Part shown: piece by piece, positions 26,517 to 35,038 of the stretch
Position numbering within the stretch: position 1 is the first letter of the stretch
Layout: every line of letters starts with the position of its first letter
Assembly (NCBI GenBank): GCA_020854255.1
Contig: JADZFV010000373.1
Span: 1 to 36,151 of the forward strand
DNA: 36,151 bases
Source of the DNA: Candidatus Melainabacteria bacterium
GTDB lineage: Bacteria > Cyanobacteriota > Vampirovibrionia > Obscuribacterales > Obscuribacteraceae
Reading direction: 5' to 3'
Program-made: the position numbers and the translations under genes
The notes under the pieces: generated by a model
What the model was told of the DNA's origin: nothing
Seen by the model: only the letters and a program-made list of their open reading frames with translations
Databases searched by the model: none

Positions 26517-26522
26517 TGACAG

Positions 26523-26753
26523 AGCAAATCGCAAATAGTAACGTTCTAACAGTCTCGGTAGTGAGAATGATTTGCAAAATTTGGCAAACTCCTTGCGGTC
26601 ATTAGCATTGTCGTTGCTCTCGTAAGAATTCCCCGGTCAATTCGCATCTGTGTTTTTAGAATGCTCTTGTAATTTGATTGAGGAACCCCAAAAAATCGGA
26701 AAGTCGGCGCCGCCGGAGTACGCTCTCAAACTCCAAGCCAGTGCCGACTTTTT
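26523..26753 (+). ncRNA. Candidate structured non-coding RNA or attenuated gntR leader
   Basis: About 230 bases with no ORF, bounded by a promoter-like TTGACA...GTTAAT and a strong terminator. At the start GCAAATC (26524-26530) pairs with GATTTGC (26569-26575). AGCA/TGCT and GCAA/TTGC small hairpins follow. It ends with a terminator that itself has an inner stem. It could be an independent small RNA or a leader controlling the gntR-type gene at 26818. I do not recognise it as a known RNA family. Confidence 0.35.
26700..26753 (+). terminator. Rho-independent terminator upstream of the gntR-type gene
   Basis: AAAGTCGGC (26700-26708) pairs with GCCGACTTT (26743-26751), followed by two further T's (a five-T run, 26749-26753). 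An inner stem GGAGT/ACTCC (26715-26719 and 26730-26734) is nested. There is no ORF upstream on this strand for it to terminate. Confidence 0.7.
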
Positions 26754-26817
26754 GCTTGGGCGGAACTAGATAGTGTGCGATGCTATTGCATGGAATTGAT
26801 GCAAATCAGGTCAAGAA

Positions 26818-27732
26818 GTGAAAGTCACCATCAATAAAGAGAGCGCGGTGCCGATACGCGACCAGCTGATCGAGCAAATTGCTTTGCAAATTGCATCAGG
26901 CGCTCTCAAGAGTCAGGAAAAACTTCCCAGCATCCGCGCTCTTGCTCAGCGATTGGGCATTCATTACAGCACAATCACGGCTGCATACAATCATTTGGCG
27001 GGAGTCGGACTTCTCGATATCCGCCAGGGCTCAGGTGTTCGCGTCGCCGGAAAAGTAAAGGCGGAGGTCAAGCACACAGACCTCAATAAGATGTGCCAGG
27101 ACTTTCTCGCCACTGTCAGCGAAAACGGTTTTTCACGCGAACAAGTGAAACCACTTTTGCAAAACATGCTTGAGAAGAAGCCTGTGAAGCGCCTGATCGT
27201 GGTCGACCGCAACAAAGATTTTCATGCCGTTCAGCTTGCGGAATTAAAGCCGGAATTTAAGCAGGACATCGTTGCGATGACCACGGAGGAAATGACCGAA
27301 CACACCGATTGGCTTCCTGACTCGCTTGTCGTCACCAGCTTGTATCACGTTTTTGCATTCGAGAATTTGATTTCGGATCGCACCCGTTTGATCGTTTGCG
27401 ATATCGAGCCGGCGCGGCAAGAACTGGATCACGTGCAGGCGCTCAAGGACGGTAGTCTGGTATTGCTGGTTTCATACAGCCAGACTCTTCTCAACATGGC
27501 GACGAAACTTCTGGCTGCGCAACGAGGAGAACAAATTGCAGTCAGATCCGTTTTGACCACTGATGAAACAGAACTTAAGTACATGATGAAGTATGCCACC
27601 ATCGTCATCTGCGACCTGGCCAGCGAACCCGTGGTCGCCCAAGTGTCCGGAAAGACCCCATTTATGGTGTTTCGCCTCTATTCAAAGCACACAATCGAGC
27701 GCATTAAAGAGCGCCTGAAAAACTGGGGTTAG
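26818..27732 (+). CDS. GntR-type transcriptional regulator with unfamiliar C-terminal domain
   Basis: A 304-residue protein. The first 75 residues are a GntR winged helix: PIRDQLIEQIALQIASGALK, LPSIRALAQRLGIHYSTITA and HLAGVGLLDIRQGSGVRVAG. This matches the YtrA/MocR-type head. The rest (80-304) is not the aminotransferase fold of MocR, nor a recognisable FCD or UTRA domain; it looks alpha/beta with repeated strand patterns (LIVVDRNKDF, LIVCDIEPAR, IVICDLASEP), possibly a two-lobed ligand-binding or receiver-like fold. The start is GTG 26818, with AGG nine bases upstream. It stands downstream of a terminator and alone. Targets unknown. Confidence 0.82.
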   Translation: MKVTINKESAVPIRDQLIEQIALQIASGALKSQEKLPSIRALAQRLGIHYSTITAAYNHLAGVGLLDIRQGSGVRVAGKVKAEVKHTDLNKMCQDFLATVSENGFSREQVKPLLQNMLEKKPVKRLIVVDRNKDFHAVQLAELKPEFKQDIVAMTTEEMTEHTDWLPDSLVVTSLYHVFAFENLISDRTRLIVCDIEPARQELDHVQALKDGSLVLLVSYSQTLLNMATKLLAAQRGEQIAVRSVLTTDETELKYMMKYATIVICDLASEPVVAQVSGKTPFMVFRLYSKHTIERIKERLKNWG

Positions 27733-27745
27733 CCTGAAAACATTC

Positions 27746-27815
27746 GTAGTGGCGCATTGCATGCGCCTGATCAATATAAATGAGAGAACCATATACAGTG
27801 GCAGATATGCGGCCC
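27746..27815 (+). repeat. Dispersed palindromic repeat, copy 7
   Basis: It begins with the same 23 bases as copy 2 (core GGCGCATTGCATGCGCC), then ATATAAATGAGA as in copy 4, and ends CAGTGGCAGATATGC. It lies between the convergent gntR-type and dgcA genes. Confidence 0.75.
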
Positions 27816-27817
27816 CT

Positions 27818-27889
27818 GGGAGCGCCGGCGGCTTGCCGGCTTCGAACGCTGCCAAAATCAGCAAATGCCGCCAGGCTGGCAGCGCTCCC
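27818..27889. repeat. Complex inverted repeat with GGGAGCGC ends
   Basis: GGGAGCGC (27818-27825) is the inverse of GCGCTCCC (27882-27889). Inside are GCCGGCGGCTTGCCGGC and GCTGCC/GGCAGC (27848-27853 and 27878-27883), giving a possible two-armed structure. It directly follows copy 7 and may also act as a bidirectional terminator. Confidence 0.7.
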
Positions 27890-27925
27890 GGGTTTTCCTT
27901 ACCGCTTGAGTGAACAACATTACAG

Positions 27926-28975
27926 CTAGCGCGGAATAACCCCCAGTCCCGGCCGATCCGATAGTTTTAAATAGCCATCTTCATAAACTGCGCCTAGATA
28001 CGGATCGTCGGAAAGCAGCAATGCACCGTCCAGATCCAGGTGATCGGCAAGCGATGCCAGGTGCACTGCAGCGGTGACGCCCACTGAAGATTCAATCATG
28101 CAGCCGAACATAATCTGCATTGAAAATGCGCGAGCGGTGTGGATAACCTTGAGTGCTTCCAGCAAGCCACCGGTTTTAGCCAGTTTGACGACGACACCGT
28201 CTATGGCACCAGCCAGGCGGGCAACATCATTCGCGCGGCAAATGCTTTCGTCTGCATAAATCGGAATGGGTGAGCCTTCTTTCACCATCTTCCAATCATC
28301 ATAGAGAGCATTTTTCGGCAAAGGTTGTTCGATAAATTGCACTCCGTTGTCGTGCAGGAATTTGGACATTTCAATGGCGCGTTTTGGAGTCCAGCCGCCA
28401 TTGGCGTCTACGCGCAGGGGGAGATCCGGCGCGGCTTTGCGTACTCGTTTGATAATCTCGTGATCGAATGTGGTGCCTTGTTTTACTTTGAGAACTTTGT
28501 ACCCCTGTTTAACCGCTTCTCTGGTTTTCTTTTCGATCATGTCCGGATCGGCGATGCCGATTGTGAAGTCGGTTATTGGCGCTTTAAGATTGGCCAGTCC
28601 AAGCATCTTATAAGTTGGACAGCTCAAGACTTTTCCGCACAGATCGTGCAAGGCCATTTCGACAGCCGCCTTTGCCGAAGCATTTCCGGCGATGGATTTA
28701 TCCATGCGACCGGAGACCTCGGCGATGGCAAACGGATCGTCCCCCAATATGTCCTCTCTGGCAAATGTGCCGAGAACCGCTTTAACTGTCGCCTGACTTT
28801 CATTGTGGTATTCGGCTGGTGCAGCTTCTCCCAGACCGGTCAATCCCTGGTACTCGAGTTTGACCAGCACGTTGTGTGTTTTTTCCGATGTTCCATACGA
28901 GATGCCGAACGGATGCGTCGTGGTCATCTCCAGTGGCTCGAAAGTCAAACTGATAGCGCGCGTAGTTGTCTTCAC
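27926..28975 (-). CDS. dgcA: Enolase-superfamily epimerase/racemase, probably DgcA-type
   Basis: A 349-residue muconate-lactonising-type enolase-superfamily enzyme. Catalytic residues are in place: the KVK motif (Lys163, Lys165), metal ligands Asp190 (RVDANGGW), Glu216 (FIEQPLP) and Asp242 (YADES), and the opposite lysine Lys264 (VVVKLAKTGG). The sequence would usually be labelled L-Ala-D/L-Glu epimerase. Because it overlaps a DUF1611 gene by four bases, it fits better with DgcA, the N-acetyl-D-glutamate racemase of the DgcN-DgcA D-glutamate pathway. Cell-wall peptide recycling (dipeptide epimerase) remains the main alternative. GTG 28975 with AGGAG upstream is the start. Confidence 0.8.
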   Translation of the reverse strand: MKTTTRAISLTFEPLEMTTTHPFGISYGTSEKTHNVLVKLEYQGLTGLGEAAPAEYHNESQATVKAVLGTFAREDILGDDPFAIAEVSGRMDKSIAGNASAKAAVEMALHDLCGKVLSCPTYKMLGLANLKAPITDFTIGIADPDMIEKKTREAVKQGYKVLKVKQGTTFDHEIIKRVRKAAPDLPLRVDANGGWTPKRAIEMSKFLHDNGVQFIEQPLPKNALYDDWKMVKEGSPIPIYADESICRANDVARLAGAIDGVVVKLAKTGGLLEALKVIHTARAFSMQIMFGCMIESSVGVTAAVHLASLADHLDLDGALLLSDDPYLGAVYEDGYLKLSDRPGLGVIPR

Positions 28976-30045
28976 TTGGTATTCTCCTGATTGGCGATGA
29001 CCGCGTCGAAAAGCTCTTTTACTCCATCACGCACGGGATCCTGGCAGGGCAGCCCGGTTTCCTCGCGGGCTTGGGCGATGGCACGGTCGCCATCTTCCTT
29101 GCTCATGCCCCATGTATTCATGGCAATTCCCACAACTTTTGAAGGTCTCAAAAGTGATGCCATGTGCTCGTTTGCTTTGATTGAGGCAGTCAATGACGGC
29201 AAGGGAAGCGGTAAATCGCAAATATTGGTCTTGGTGGCTTTGCTTACGAGAATCATGCTTCTTGGTGCGGCACCATGAATCAATGCCAGACTCACGCCTG
29301 AAAAGCCTGGATGTGACAGAGATCCCTGCCCCTCGACAAAAATGTAGTCGTGGTCTTTAGCTGCGTCGATGACCATTTGTTGTGTAGCACCAGCCATGAA
29401 ATCACCGATTACACGGTCGATTGCGATGCCTTCGCCGCAAATCATGATGCCGGTTTGCCCTGTAGCAACAAATTTGCCGCATTTGCCGCGGCGCCTGGCC
29501 TCTACGGCAAGCTCCAAAGAGGCAGTCATTTTGCCGACCGAACAGTCCGTGCCAACGGTCAGTACGACATGCTGTTTCAAATCCTTTGCAAGCCCGGCGC
29601 CCACAGGCAGTGGCATAGGCGGTTTGCGAACGTCGAAGAGCCGCCTTCCGTGACGCTTTGCAATTGAGGCGATTTCTTCGTCGTTTTCCAAAAAATCATG
29701 TAAACCATTGACTACATCCATCCCGGATTCGAGCGCATGAATGATGTCTTTTCGCCAGTGAGCCGGCAATTGCCCGCCTGTCCAGGCTGTTCCCAGAAGA
29801 AGCGCTGTCGGTGAGTATTTCAATGCGTCGCTGACAGAAGCAACAATCGGCGCGTCACAGTTCAAACCCACTGCCTGGCGAACGGTAGTACCAGATTTTT
29901 CGCTGTCAATGACCGCCGCCACCGGGTTTTGCCCGTATCTTATGACGCCTTCAGCCGTTTTAGCGTGTTTTTTTCCAAATTCGCCTTCTGCATAGATTGC
30001 CAGACGCGCCTGGGGTTCGAGGTAGGTTGCCACAGCCCGCTCCAT
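28972..30045 (-). CDS. dgcN: DUF1611 protein, probably DgcN-type D-glutamate N-acetyltransferase
   Basis: A 357-residue DUF1611 protein. It has an N-terminal Rossmann-like part (ALLLGTAWTGGQLPAHWRKD, LESGMDVVNGLHDFL) and a C-terminal P-loop-like domain with GTDCSVGKMT (residues 165-174), followed by FVEGQGSLSHPGFSGVSLAL and SKATKTNICDLPLPLP. Members of this family paired with an enolase-superfamily gene are known as DgcN, which acetylates D-glutamate. The last four bases overlap the dgcA-like gene. A TTGCTA-17-TATATG promoter lies upstream. The family assignment is firm; the exact reaction is inferred from the pair. Confidence 0.8.
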   Translation of the reverse strand: MERAVATYLEPQARLAIYAEGEFGKKHAKTAEGVIRYGQNPVAAVIDSEKSGTTVRQAVGLNCDAPIVASVSDALKYSPTALLLGTAWTGGQLPAHWRKDIIHALESGMDVVNGLHDFLENDEEIASIAKRHGRRLFDVRKPPMPLPVGAGLAKDLKQHVVLTVGTDCSVGKMTASLELAVEARRRGKCGKFVATGQTGIMICGEGIAIDRVIGDFMAGATQQMVIDAAKDHDYIFVEGQGSLSHPGFSGVSLALIHGAAPRSMILVSKATKTNICDLPLPLPSLTASIKANEHMASLLRPSKVVGIAMNTWGMSKEDGDRAIAQAREETGLPCQDPVRDGVKELFDAVIANQENTK

Positions 30046-30085
30046 ATAACCGGTGAGATTTCAAGAAAGCAGCCAATTGTGGCTA

Positions 30086-30114
30086 CATATATTGTTAAAT
30101 GACAAATCTAGCAA
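30086..30114 (-). promoter_or_regulatory. Promoter of the dgcN-dgcA pair
   Basis: Minus strand: TTGCTA (30109-30114), 17-base spacer, TATATG (30086-30091), 41 bases before the ATG. Confidence 0.45.
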
Positions 30115-30156
30115 GAATAGGTCATCAATACCCTAGAATTATAAGAGGAGTCTTCT

Positions 30157-30246
30157 GTGGGGGATTCTTTCATCCAGCGCCGGACGGGCACCGCCCAGGA
30201 GCGCGCGGATGCTCGGGACACTTCTGAACGAGAGCCCGGCTCTTGA
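30157..30246 (+). CDS. Small ORF (29 aa) upstream of grpE
   Basis: GTG 30157 follows AGAGGAG with a six-base spacer. It encodes a hydrophilic 29-residue peptide starting MGDSFIQRRTGTAQERADAR, and stops at TGA 30244-30246, 84 bases before grpE. TAGAATTATAAG lies just upstream (30134-30145) and may be a -10. The strong ribosome-binding site is the only real support; the peptide has no recognisable features. It could be a leader peptide of the chaperone operon. Confidence 0.35.
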   Translation: MGDSFIQRRTGTAQERADARDTSEREPGS

Positions 30247-30330
30247 TTGTGTTTCGAATGTTGAGAATTTAGTTTAGCTTCGGATCATTTATCCGAGCGC
30301 ATGTCAAGATCAGTCTGGGAGACCGGTTGA

Positions 30331-31512
30331 ATGTCCACGGAAGAAGAAGACAAAATTTCCAAGCCCGACTCTGAGGGGCCGGAGGCACAGGCGCCGACTA
30401 ATGGTGCTAGTGAGCCTTCCCGGGAATTAGAGGCGCCCAAGAAGGAAGAAGAGAAGGGCGGCTCGCGCATGAATGCTGCCAAGGCTTTCTACCGTGCCAT
30501 GTATGCCGGAGAAGACGCGGCTCCTGAAGATTTCGGCATGGATATGGGCAGACCGGCCGGGCAAGGGCAGTCTTCGGCGGCCGACACTCAACGCATTCGG
30601 GACCTCGAGCAGCAAGTCACCGAGCTGGAAGCAAAGAATACCGAGACCGACACTCACCTGAAGCGCATGGCCGCTGACTTCGAGAATTACCGCCGCCGCA
30701 CCGAGAAAGAGCGCGAAGAATTCGCATCCAATGGTGCATTGCGTGCTATTGAAGCAATCTTGCCTGCGCTTGACGATCTGGACAGAGCGCAGCAGACGCT
30801 CAATGCCAATATGGACGCCAAAGCCATTCTTGATGCTTTCAAGCTATGCGCTAATTCTTTCACCCGCTGCCTGGAGCAAATCGGCGCCAAGCCTCTGACC
30901 GTAATCGGAGAGCCGTTTGACCCCCGCCTGCACGAACCGGTGCAGGAAATCCGCACCAACGAATATCCGGATTCGACAGTTATTCACGAACTTCGGCGCG
31001 GATTCATGTTCAAAGATCGAGTATTGCGCCCGGCGCTGGTCAACGTGACAGCTTCACTGTCTGAAGAAGAAGCCGCTGAGCAAGAAGCCGCCAAAGCAGA
31101 AGCGGTTGCCGCAGCGCCTCCTCAGCCGGCTGCAACGCCGGATTGGGTGGAAGAAGTGGCGGCAGCAGAAGCGGCACCGGCTCAGAATCAGGCTTTAGAA
31201 ACGGCTGAGCCGGCCCCGGCTGTGGCAGAGGCTGAAGCAGCGCCTGAAGCTGCAGTGGCAGCACCGGCACCAAGTGCCGATCAAGCCTTGCAAAAACTGG
31301 TGAAAACGGATGACAGACGATCGGGTACGGAAACAGTAGACATAAACCTTCCGCCCATAAATGTATTGCCGGACATGGAATTAACCGCTCCGCAAGCTGC
31401 CGATGTCGATGGAGACGAGACGGTGCAAGTCTACGAAATTTCGGAAGAAGACGCCAACGCTCCCAGCGAAGACCTGGCGGAAGCACAACCAGCAAAGGTT
31501 TCTGATGACTAG
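30331..31512 (+). CDS. grpE: Nucleotide exchange factor GrpE with long tails
   Basis: A 393-residue protein, about twice the usual GrpE length. The core is at about residues 85-242: a long coiled coil ([39 protein letters not shown]) and the beta-domain ending ([34 protein letters not shown]). GrpE releases ADP from DnaK. The N-terminal 85 residues are acidic and disordered; the C-terminal 150 residues are an Ala/Pro/Glu-rich stretch ending in acidic residues, which I have not seen as a GrpE norm. A GGGAG precedes the ATG. Its last eight bases overlap dnaK. No HrcA/CIRCE inverted repeat is seen upstream. Confidence 0.92.
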   Translation: MSTEEEDKISKPDSEGPEAQAPTNGASEPSRELEAPKKEEEKGGSRMNAAKAFYRAMYAGEDAAPEDFGMDMGRPAGQGQSSAADTQRIRDLEQQVTELEAKNTETDTHLKRMAADFENYRRRTEKEREEFASNGALRAIEAILPALDDLDRAQQTLNANMDAKAILDAFKLCANSFTRCLEQIGAKPLTVIGEPFDPRLHEPVQEIRTNEYPDSTVIHELRRGFMFKDRVLRPALVNVTASLSEEEAAEQEAAKAEAVAAAPPQPAATPDWVEEVAAAEAAPAQNQALETAEPAPAVAEAEAAPEAAVAAPAPSADQALQKLVKTDDRRSGTETVDINLPPINVLPDMELTAPQAADVDGDETVQVYEISEEDANAPSEDLAEAQPAKVSDD

Positions 31513-33628
31513 TGACCGGATCATCGGCATAGATCTCGGCACCACCTTCTCGTGCGTAGCCATTATGGAAGGTGGTAGTCCGAATATCGTGCAGAATTCC
31601 GAAGGCGCGCGCACTACACCGTCTGTGGTGGCGTTTACAAAGTCGGGCGAAAGGCTGGTGGGAGAACTCGGCAAACGTCAGGCTGTGACTAATCATCAAC
31701 GCACCGTTCAGTCGATAAAGCGCGAGATGGGCACAAACTATCGGGTCAATATCGACGGTGTCGACAACAGTCCCGAACAAATCTCGGCGATGATTTTGCA
31801 GAAGTTGAAAGCTGATGCCGAAGCCTATCTTGGCGAGGCAATCAGTCGCGCAGTAATTACGGTTCCGGCATACTTCAACGACCTGCAAAGGCAGGCTACA
31901 CGAGATGCCGGTCAAATAGCCGGTCTTGATGTAATGCGCATCATCAATGAGCCGACAGCCTCGGCTCTGGCCTATGGTCTCAATCGTCTATCCGAGCACG
32001 CCACCATTTTGGTTTTTGACCTCGGGGGCGGTACCTTCGATGTTTCGATTTTGGAAATCACCGACGGTGTTTTCGAAGTCAAGGCGACCAGCGGCAACAA
32101 TCGCCTGGGTGGAGATGATTTCGACCAGACCATCATCGATTGGCTGGTTGAGGAATTCCAAAGCTCGACTGGCCTTGACATCTCCGGCGATTTGATGGCC
32201 AGGCAGCGTTTGAAAGAAACAGCAGAAAAGGCGAAAATCGAGCTGTCTACGGCTATCTCCACCGAAGTGAATCTGCCTTTCCTGACCGCCGATGCGTCCG
32301 GTCCGCGACATTTGCAAGCTACGCTCACGCGCAGCAAGTTCAATGAATTGAGCCACCATCTGGTCGAGCAGACGCTTGGCCCGTTGCATCAGGCGCTGGA
32401 AGATGCAGGACTTTCGCCGGACAGTATCGAGCAGATCATTTTGGTGGGCGGCTCCACGCGCATACCTGCCGTCCAGGACAATATCCGCCGTTTCTTCGGC
32501 AAAGACCCGTCTAAGTCGGTGAATCCCGACGAAGCTGTAGCACTGGGCGCCGCCATCCAGGCGTCCATTCTGGCCGGCGAAGTGCAAGATGTTCTGCTTC
32601 TCGATGTTACGCCCCTGTCTCTCGGAATTGAGACGGCCGGCGGATTGTTTACGCGCATCATCGAACGCAACACGACGATTCCCACCAGCCGCACGATGAC
32701 TTTCACGACCACAGAAGATGGCCAAACGTCAGTTGAAGTCCATGTTTTGCAGGGCGAGCGAGAAGTGGCCAACGCCAATATGTCGCTTGCCAAATTCCAT
32801 CTGGATGGCATTCCGCCTGCACCCAGATCGGTGCCGAAGATTGAAGTGACTTTCGACATCGACGCCGACGGAATTTTGCATTGCTCGGCGCGTGACCACG
32901 GCTCGGGCATTAAGCACTCTATTACTGTACAGCGCAGCACCGGCTTGACTCCGGAAGAAGTGGAAAGTTTGCAAAAAGAAGCGGAGCAGTACGCCGATCA
33001 AGATCGCCAGACAAAAGAGAAAGTGTCGACGACTGTTCAGGCAGAAGCCCTTTACGCCGAAGCTGAGCGCACCATTGAAAAGTACGGAGACCGTGTTGAT
33101 AAGGCAGTGGTAGAAAAAGTAAAACGCTCAATGCTGTCGGTGCGCGAAGCACTGTCCAGAGAAAACCTCGAAGAATTGAAGTCGCTCAAAGCCGGCCTCG
33201 ATGTTTCACTTCTGGAGTTGGGGCGCGCAATTCACACAACCGGCAGACAGAGTGTTCAACCCAGCGCCAAAAAGAGAAATTCGCTTTTAGAGTCCGGACC
33301 CATTGAGTTGGGCGAACCCGGGCAATTAAAGCCCGAACTTTTGATACAGGCGGAAGCCATGATCAAAGAAGCCGAAAATTTCATCGAACAGAATTCCACT
33401 CTTGATGCAGTGCTCATCGATCGACTGGCCAGAGCCGGAGCGGTCATGAAAAAGGCACTGGAGGCTGGTAATTCGGAAACAGTGAGAGCTGAGATCAGTA
33501 TGCTCAACTCGATGCTACAAGAGTGCAGACGCTCTCTTGCCACCGGTGCCGACAATAACAAGAAGGCGCCCGGCGGCGAATCGCTTGATGCGGGTCGCCA
33601 AATAACTTTTAGTGGGGGAGATTCCTGA
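31505..33628 (+). CDS. dnaK: Chaperone DnaK (Hsp70) with apparent lid duplication
   Basis: A 707-residue Hsp70. The ATPase domain shows [58 protein letters not shown] and [12 protein letters not shown]. The substrate-binding domain shows [14 protein letters not shown] and the beta sandwich through [11 protein letters not shown] 31505 is chosen: it begins the family N-terminus, AAAGG lies six bases upstream, and it overlaps grpE by eight bases; the frame open further 5' is only the shadow of grpE. After the normal lid helices (about residues 511-578) comes a second, similar helical block (about 612-678). The acidic end typical of DnaK is replaced by ITFSGGDS. Confidence 0.95.
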   Translation: MTSDRIIGIDLGTTFSCVAIMEGGSPNIVQNSEGARTTPSVVAFTKSGERLVGELGKRQAVTNHQRTVQSIKREMGTNYRVNIDGVDNSPEQISAMILQKLKADAEAYLGEAISRAVITVPAYFNDLQRQATRDAGQIAGLDVMRIINEPTASALAYGLNRLSEHATILVFDLGGGTFDVSILEITDGVFEVKATSGNNRLGGDDFDQTIIDWLVEEFQSSTGLDISGDLMARQRLKETAEKAKIELSTAISTEVNLPFLTADASGPRHLQATLTRSKFNELSHHLVEQTLGPLHQALEDAGLSPDSIEQIILVGGSTRIPAVQDNIRRFFGKDPSKSVNPDEAVALGAAIQASILAGEVQDVLLLDVTPLSLGIETAGGLFTRIIERNTTIPTSRTMTFTTTEDGQTSVEVHVLQGEREVANANMSLAKFHLDGIPPAPRSVPKIEVTFDIDADGILHCSARDHGSGIKHSITVQRSTGLTPEEVESLQKEAEQYADQDRQTKEKVSTTVQAEALYAEAERTIEKYGDRVDKAVVEKVKRSMLSVREALSRENLEELKSLKAGLDVSLLELGRAIHTTGRQSVQPSAKKRNSLLESGPIELGEPGQLKPELLIQAEAMIKEAENFIEQNSTLDAVLIDRLARAGAVMKKALEAGNSETVRAEISMLNSMLQECRRSLATGADNNKKAPGGESLDAGRQITFSGGDS

Positions 33629-33688
33629 TTGAAAGCCGTATTCTGAATTGATATGCGCTTCTGCCAGGAAAACTAAACAGGTATCACG

Positions 33689-35038
33689 ATGGCTACTATG
33701 GCAAACCAGAATAAAAAGGATTACTACGAAACTTTAGGTGTATCCAAAAGCGCCAGCCCGGAGGAGATCAAAAAGTCCTTTCGCAACAAAGCGCGCCATT
33801 TGCACCCGGACAACAAAGACTCGGGCGACGAGCAAGCCTTCAAAGAGCTTGCCGAAGCATACGAAGTCCTGTCCGACGCGCAGAAGCGCTCCACTTATGA
33901 CCGCTACGGGCATGAGGGCGTGAAGGGCGCCGGACAAGGTTTTGACAATTTCGATTTCAGCAATTTCTCCGGATTCGGCATGGATGATATCGTCGATATG
34001 CTCGATTCATTCTTCGGCGGCGGCGGCGGCTCATTTAGAGGCGGCGGCAGGCGCGGTGGCCCGGAGCAAGGCGCTCATCTGAAATACGATCTGGAAATTG
34101 AGTTTTTGGAAGCCGTATTCGGCGCGGAGAAAACCATCAACATACGCCGTCTGGAAGAATGCGAATCATGCAGCGGCACCGGTGCCGCTCCCGGCAGCAG
34201 TCCTGTTCCGTGCGTGACCTGCGCCGGTGTCGGACAAGTACAGCAGGTGATCAACACCTTCTTCGGTCAAGCTTTAAGAGTGATTGCTTGCCCCTCCTGC
34301 CAGGGCTCCGGAACCAAAATCGACAAGCCTTGCAAAGACTGCAAAGGAGAAGCTCTGGTCCGCAAACAGAAAGAGTTTCAACTGAAAGTGCCGGCCGGAA
34401 TTGACGCCGGCACACGCCTGCGCGTACAAAGCGGTGGCGATAAAGGGCGCAAGAGTGGACCATACGGTGACCTCTTTGTCGTATTGCATATAAAGGAACA
34501 CGAGACTTTTGTGCGCGACGGCGAGACCATTCATATCCGCCAGCCGATTAGCTATTCGCTGGCTGCCCTCGGCGGAGAAATACTCGTACCGACAGTCGAA
34601 GGCGCCAAGCCGCTCAAAATCAATGCCGGAACTCAAACAGGCACCACAACTCAAATGAGAGGAATGGGTGTGCCTCGCTTCACGGGGCAACAGAAAAAGG
34701 AAACTAGGAGAGGCGATCAAATTGTCCATCTGGTTGTAGAGACTCCCACCAGATTGTCCGGCGAAGAGAAAAAACTTTTGGAAAAATTGGCCGAACTGCG
34801 CGGTGAAAAATTGATCGTATCTAAGAGCGATTTGGCAAAGGCCGAACAGTCCATTAAGGAAAAACAGACCGGAGAAAACCTCGAAAAGGGTGAAAGCGAG
34901 CCAGCTGAAGAGCTGAAAAAAGAAACAAGCAAGAATGCAAAGAGCAAGGATAAAAAGGAAGACCCTTCCAAAGATGAATCATTTTTGGACAAGATCGTGG
35001 ACGCCTTCCGGCCGAAAAATGGCGAGACGCAAAAGTAA
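33689..35038 (+). CDS. dnaJ: Co-chaperone DnaJ (Hsp40)
   Basis: A 449-residue type I DnaJ. The J domain ([20 protein letters not shown]) has the HPD motif at residues 39-41. A Gly/Phe-rich stretch ([15 protein letters not shown]) follows, then the zinc domain with four CxxC pairs ([32 protein letters not shown]), the last lacking its final Gly, and the substrate-binding C-terminal domains. An additional lysine- and glutamate-rich tail of about 60 residues ends the protein. It is 60 bases after dnaK, so grpE-dnaK-dnaJ form one unit. ATG 33689 has an AGG upstream; ATG 33698 would be nearly as good. Confidence 0.95.
   Translation: MATMANQNKKDYYETLGVSKSASPEEIKKSFRNKARHLHPDNKDSGDEQAFKELAEAYEVLSDAQKRSTYDRYGHEGVKGAGQGFDNFDFSNFSGFGMDDIVDMLDSFFGGGGGSFRGGGRRGGPEQGAHLKYDLEIEFLEAVFGAEKTINIRRLEECESCSGTGAAPGSSPVPCVTCAGVGQVQQVINTFFGQALRVIACPSCQGSGTKIDKPCKDCKGEALVRKQKEFQLKVPAGIDAGTRLRVQSGGDKGRKSGPYGDLFVVLHIKEHETFVRDGETIHIRQPISYSLAALGGEILVPTVEGAKPLKINAGTQTGTTTQMRGMGVPRFTGQQKKETRRGDQIVHLVVETPTRLSGEEKKLLEKLAELRGEKLIVSKSDLAKAEQSIKEKQTGENLEKGESEPAEELKKETSKNAKSKDKKEDPSKDESFLDKIVDAFRPKNGETQK

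Noticed and set aside
30046-30330. CIRCE operator for HrcA ahead of grpE
   Set aside because: No TTAGCACTC-N9-GAGTGCTAA inverted repeat is present.
31040-31915. 291-codon minus-strand frame
   Set aside because: Antisense to the end of grpE and the start of dnaK; Leu/Pro-rich as expected from the complement of an Ala/Glu-rich tail.
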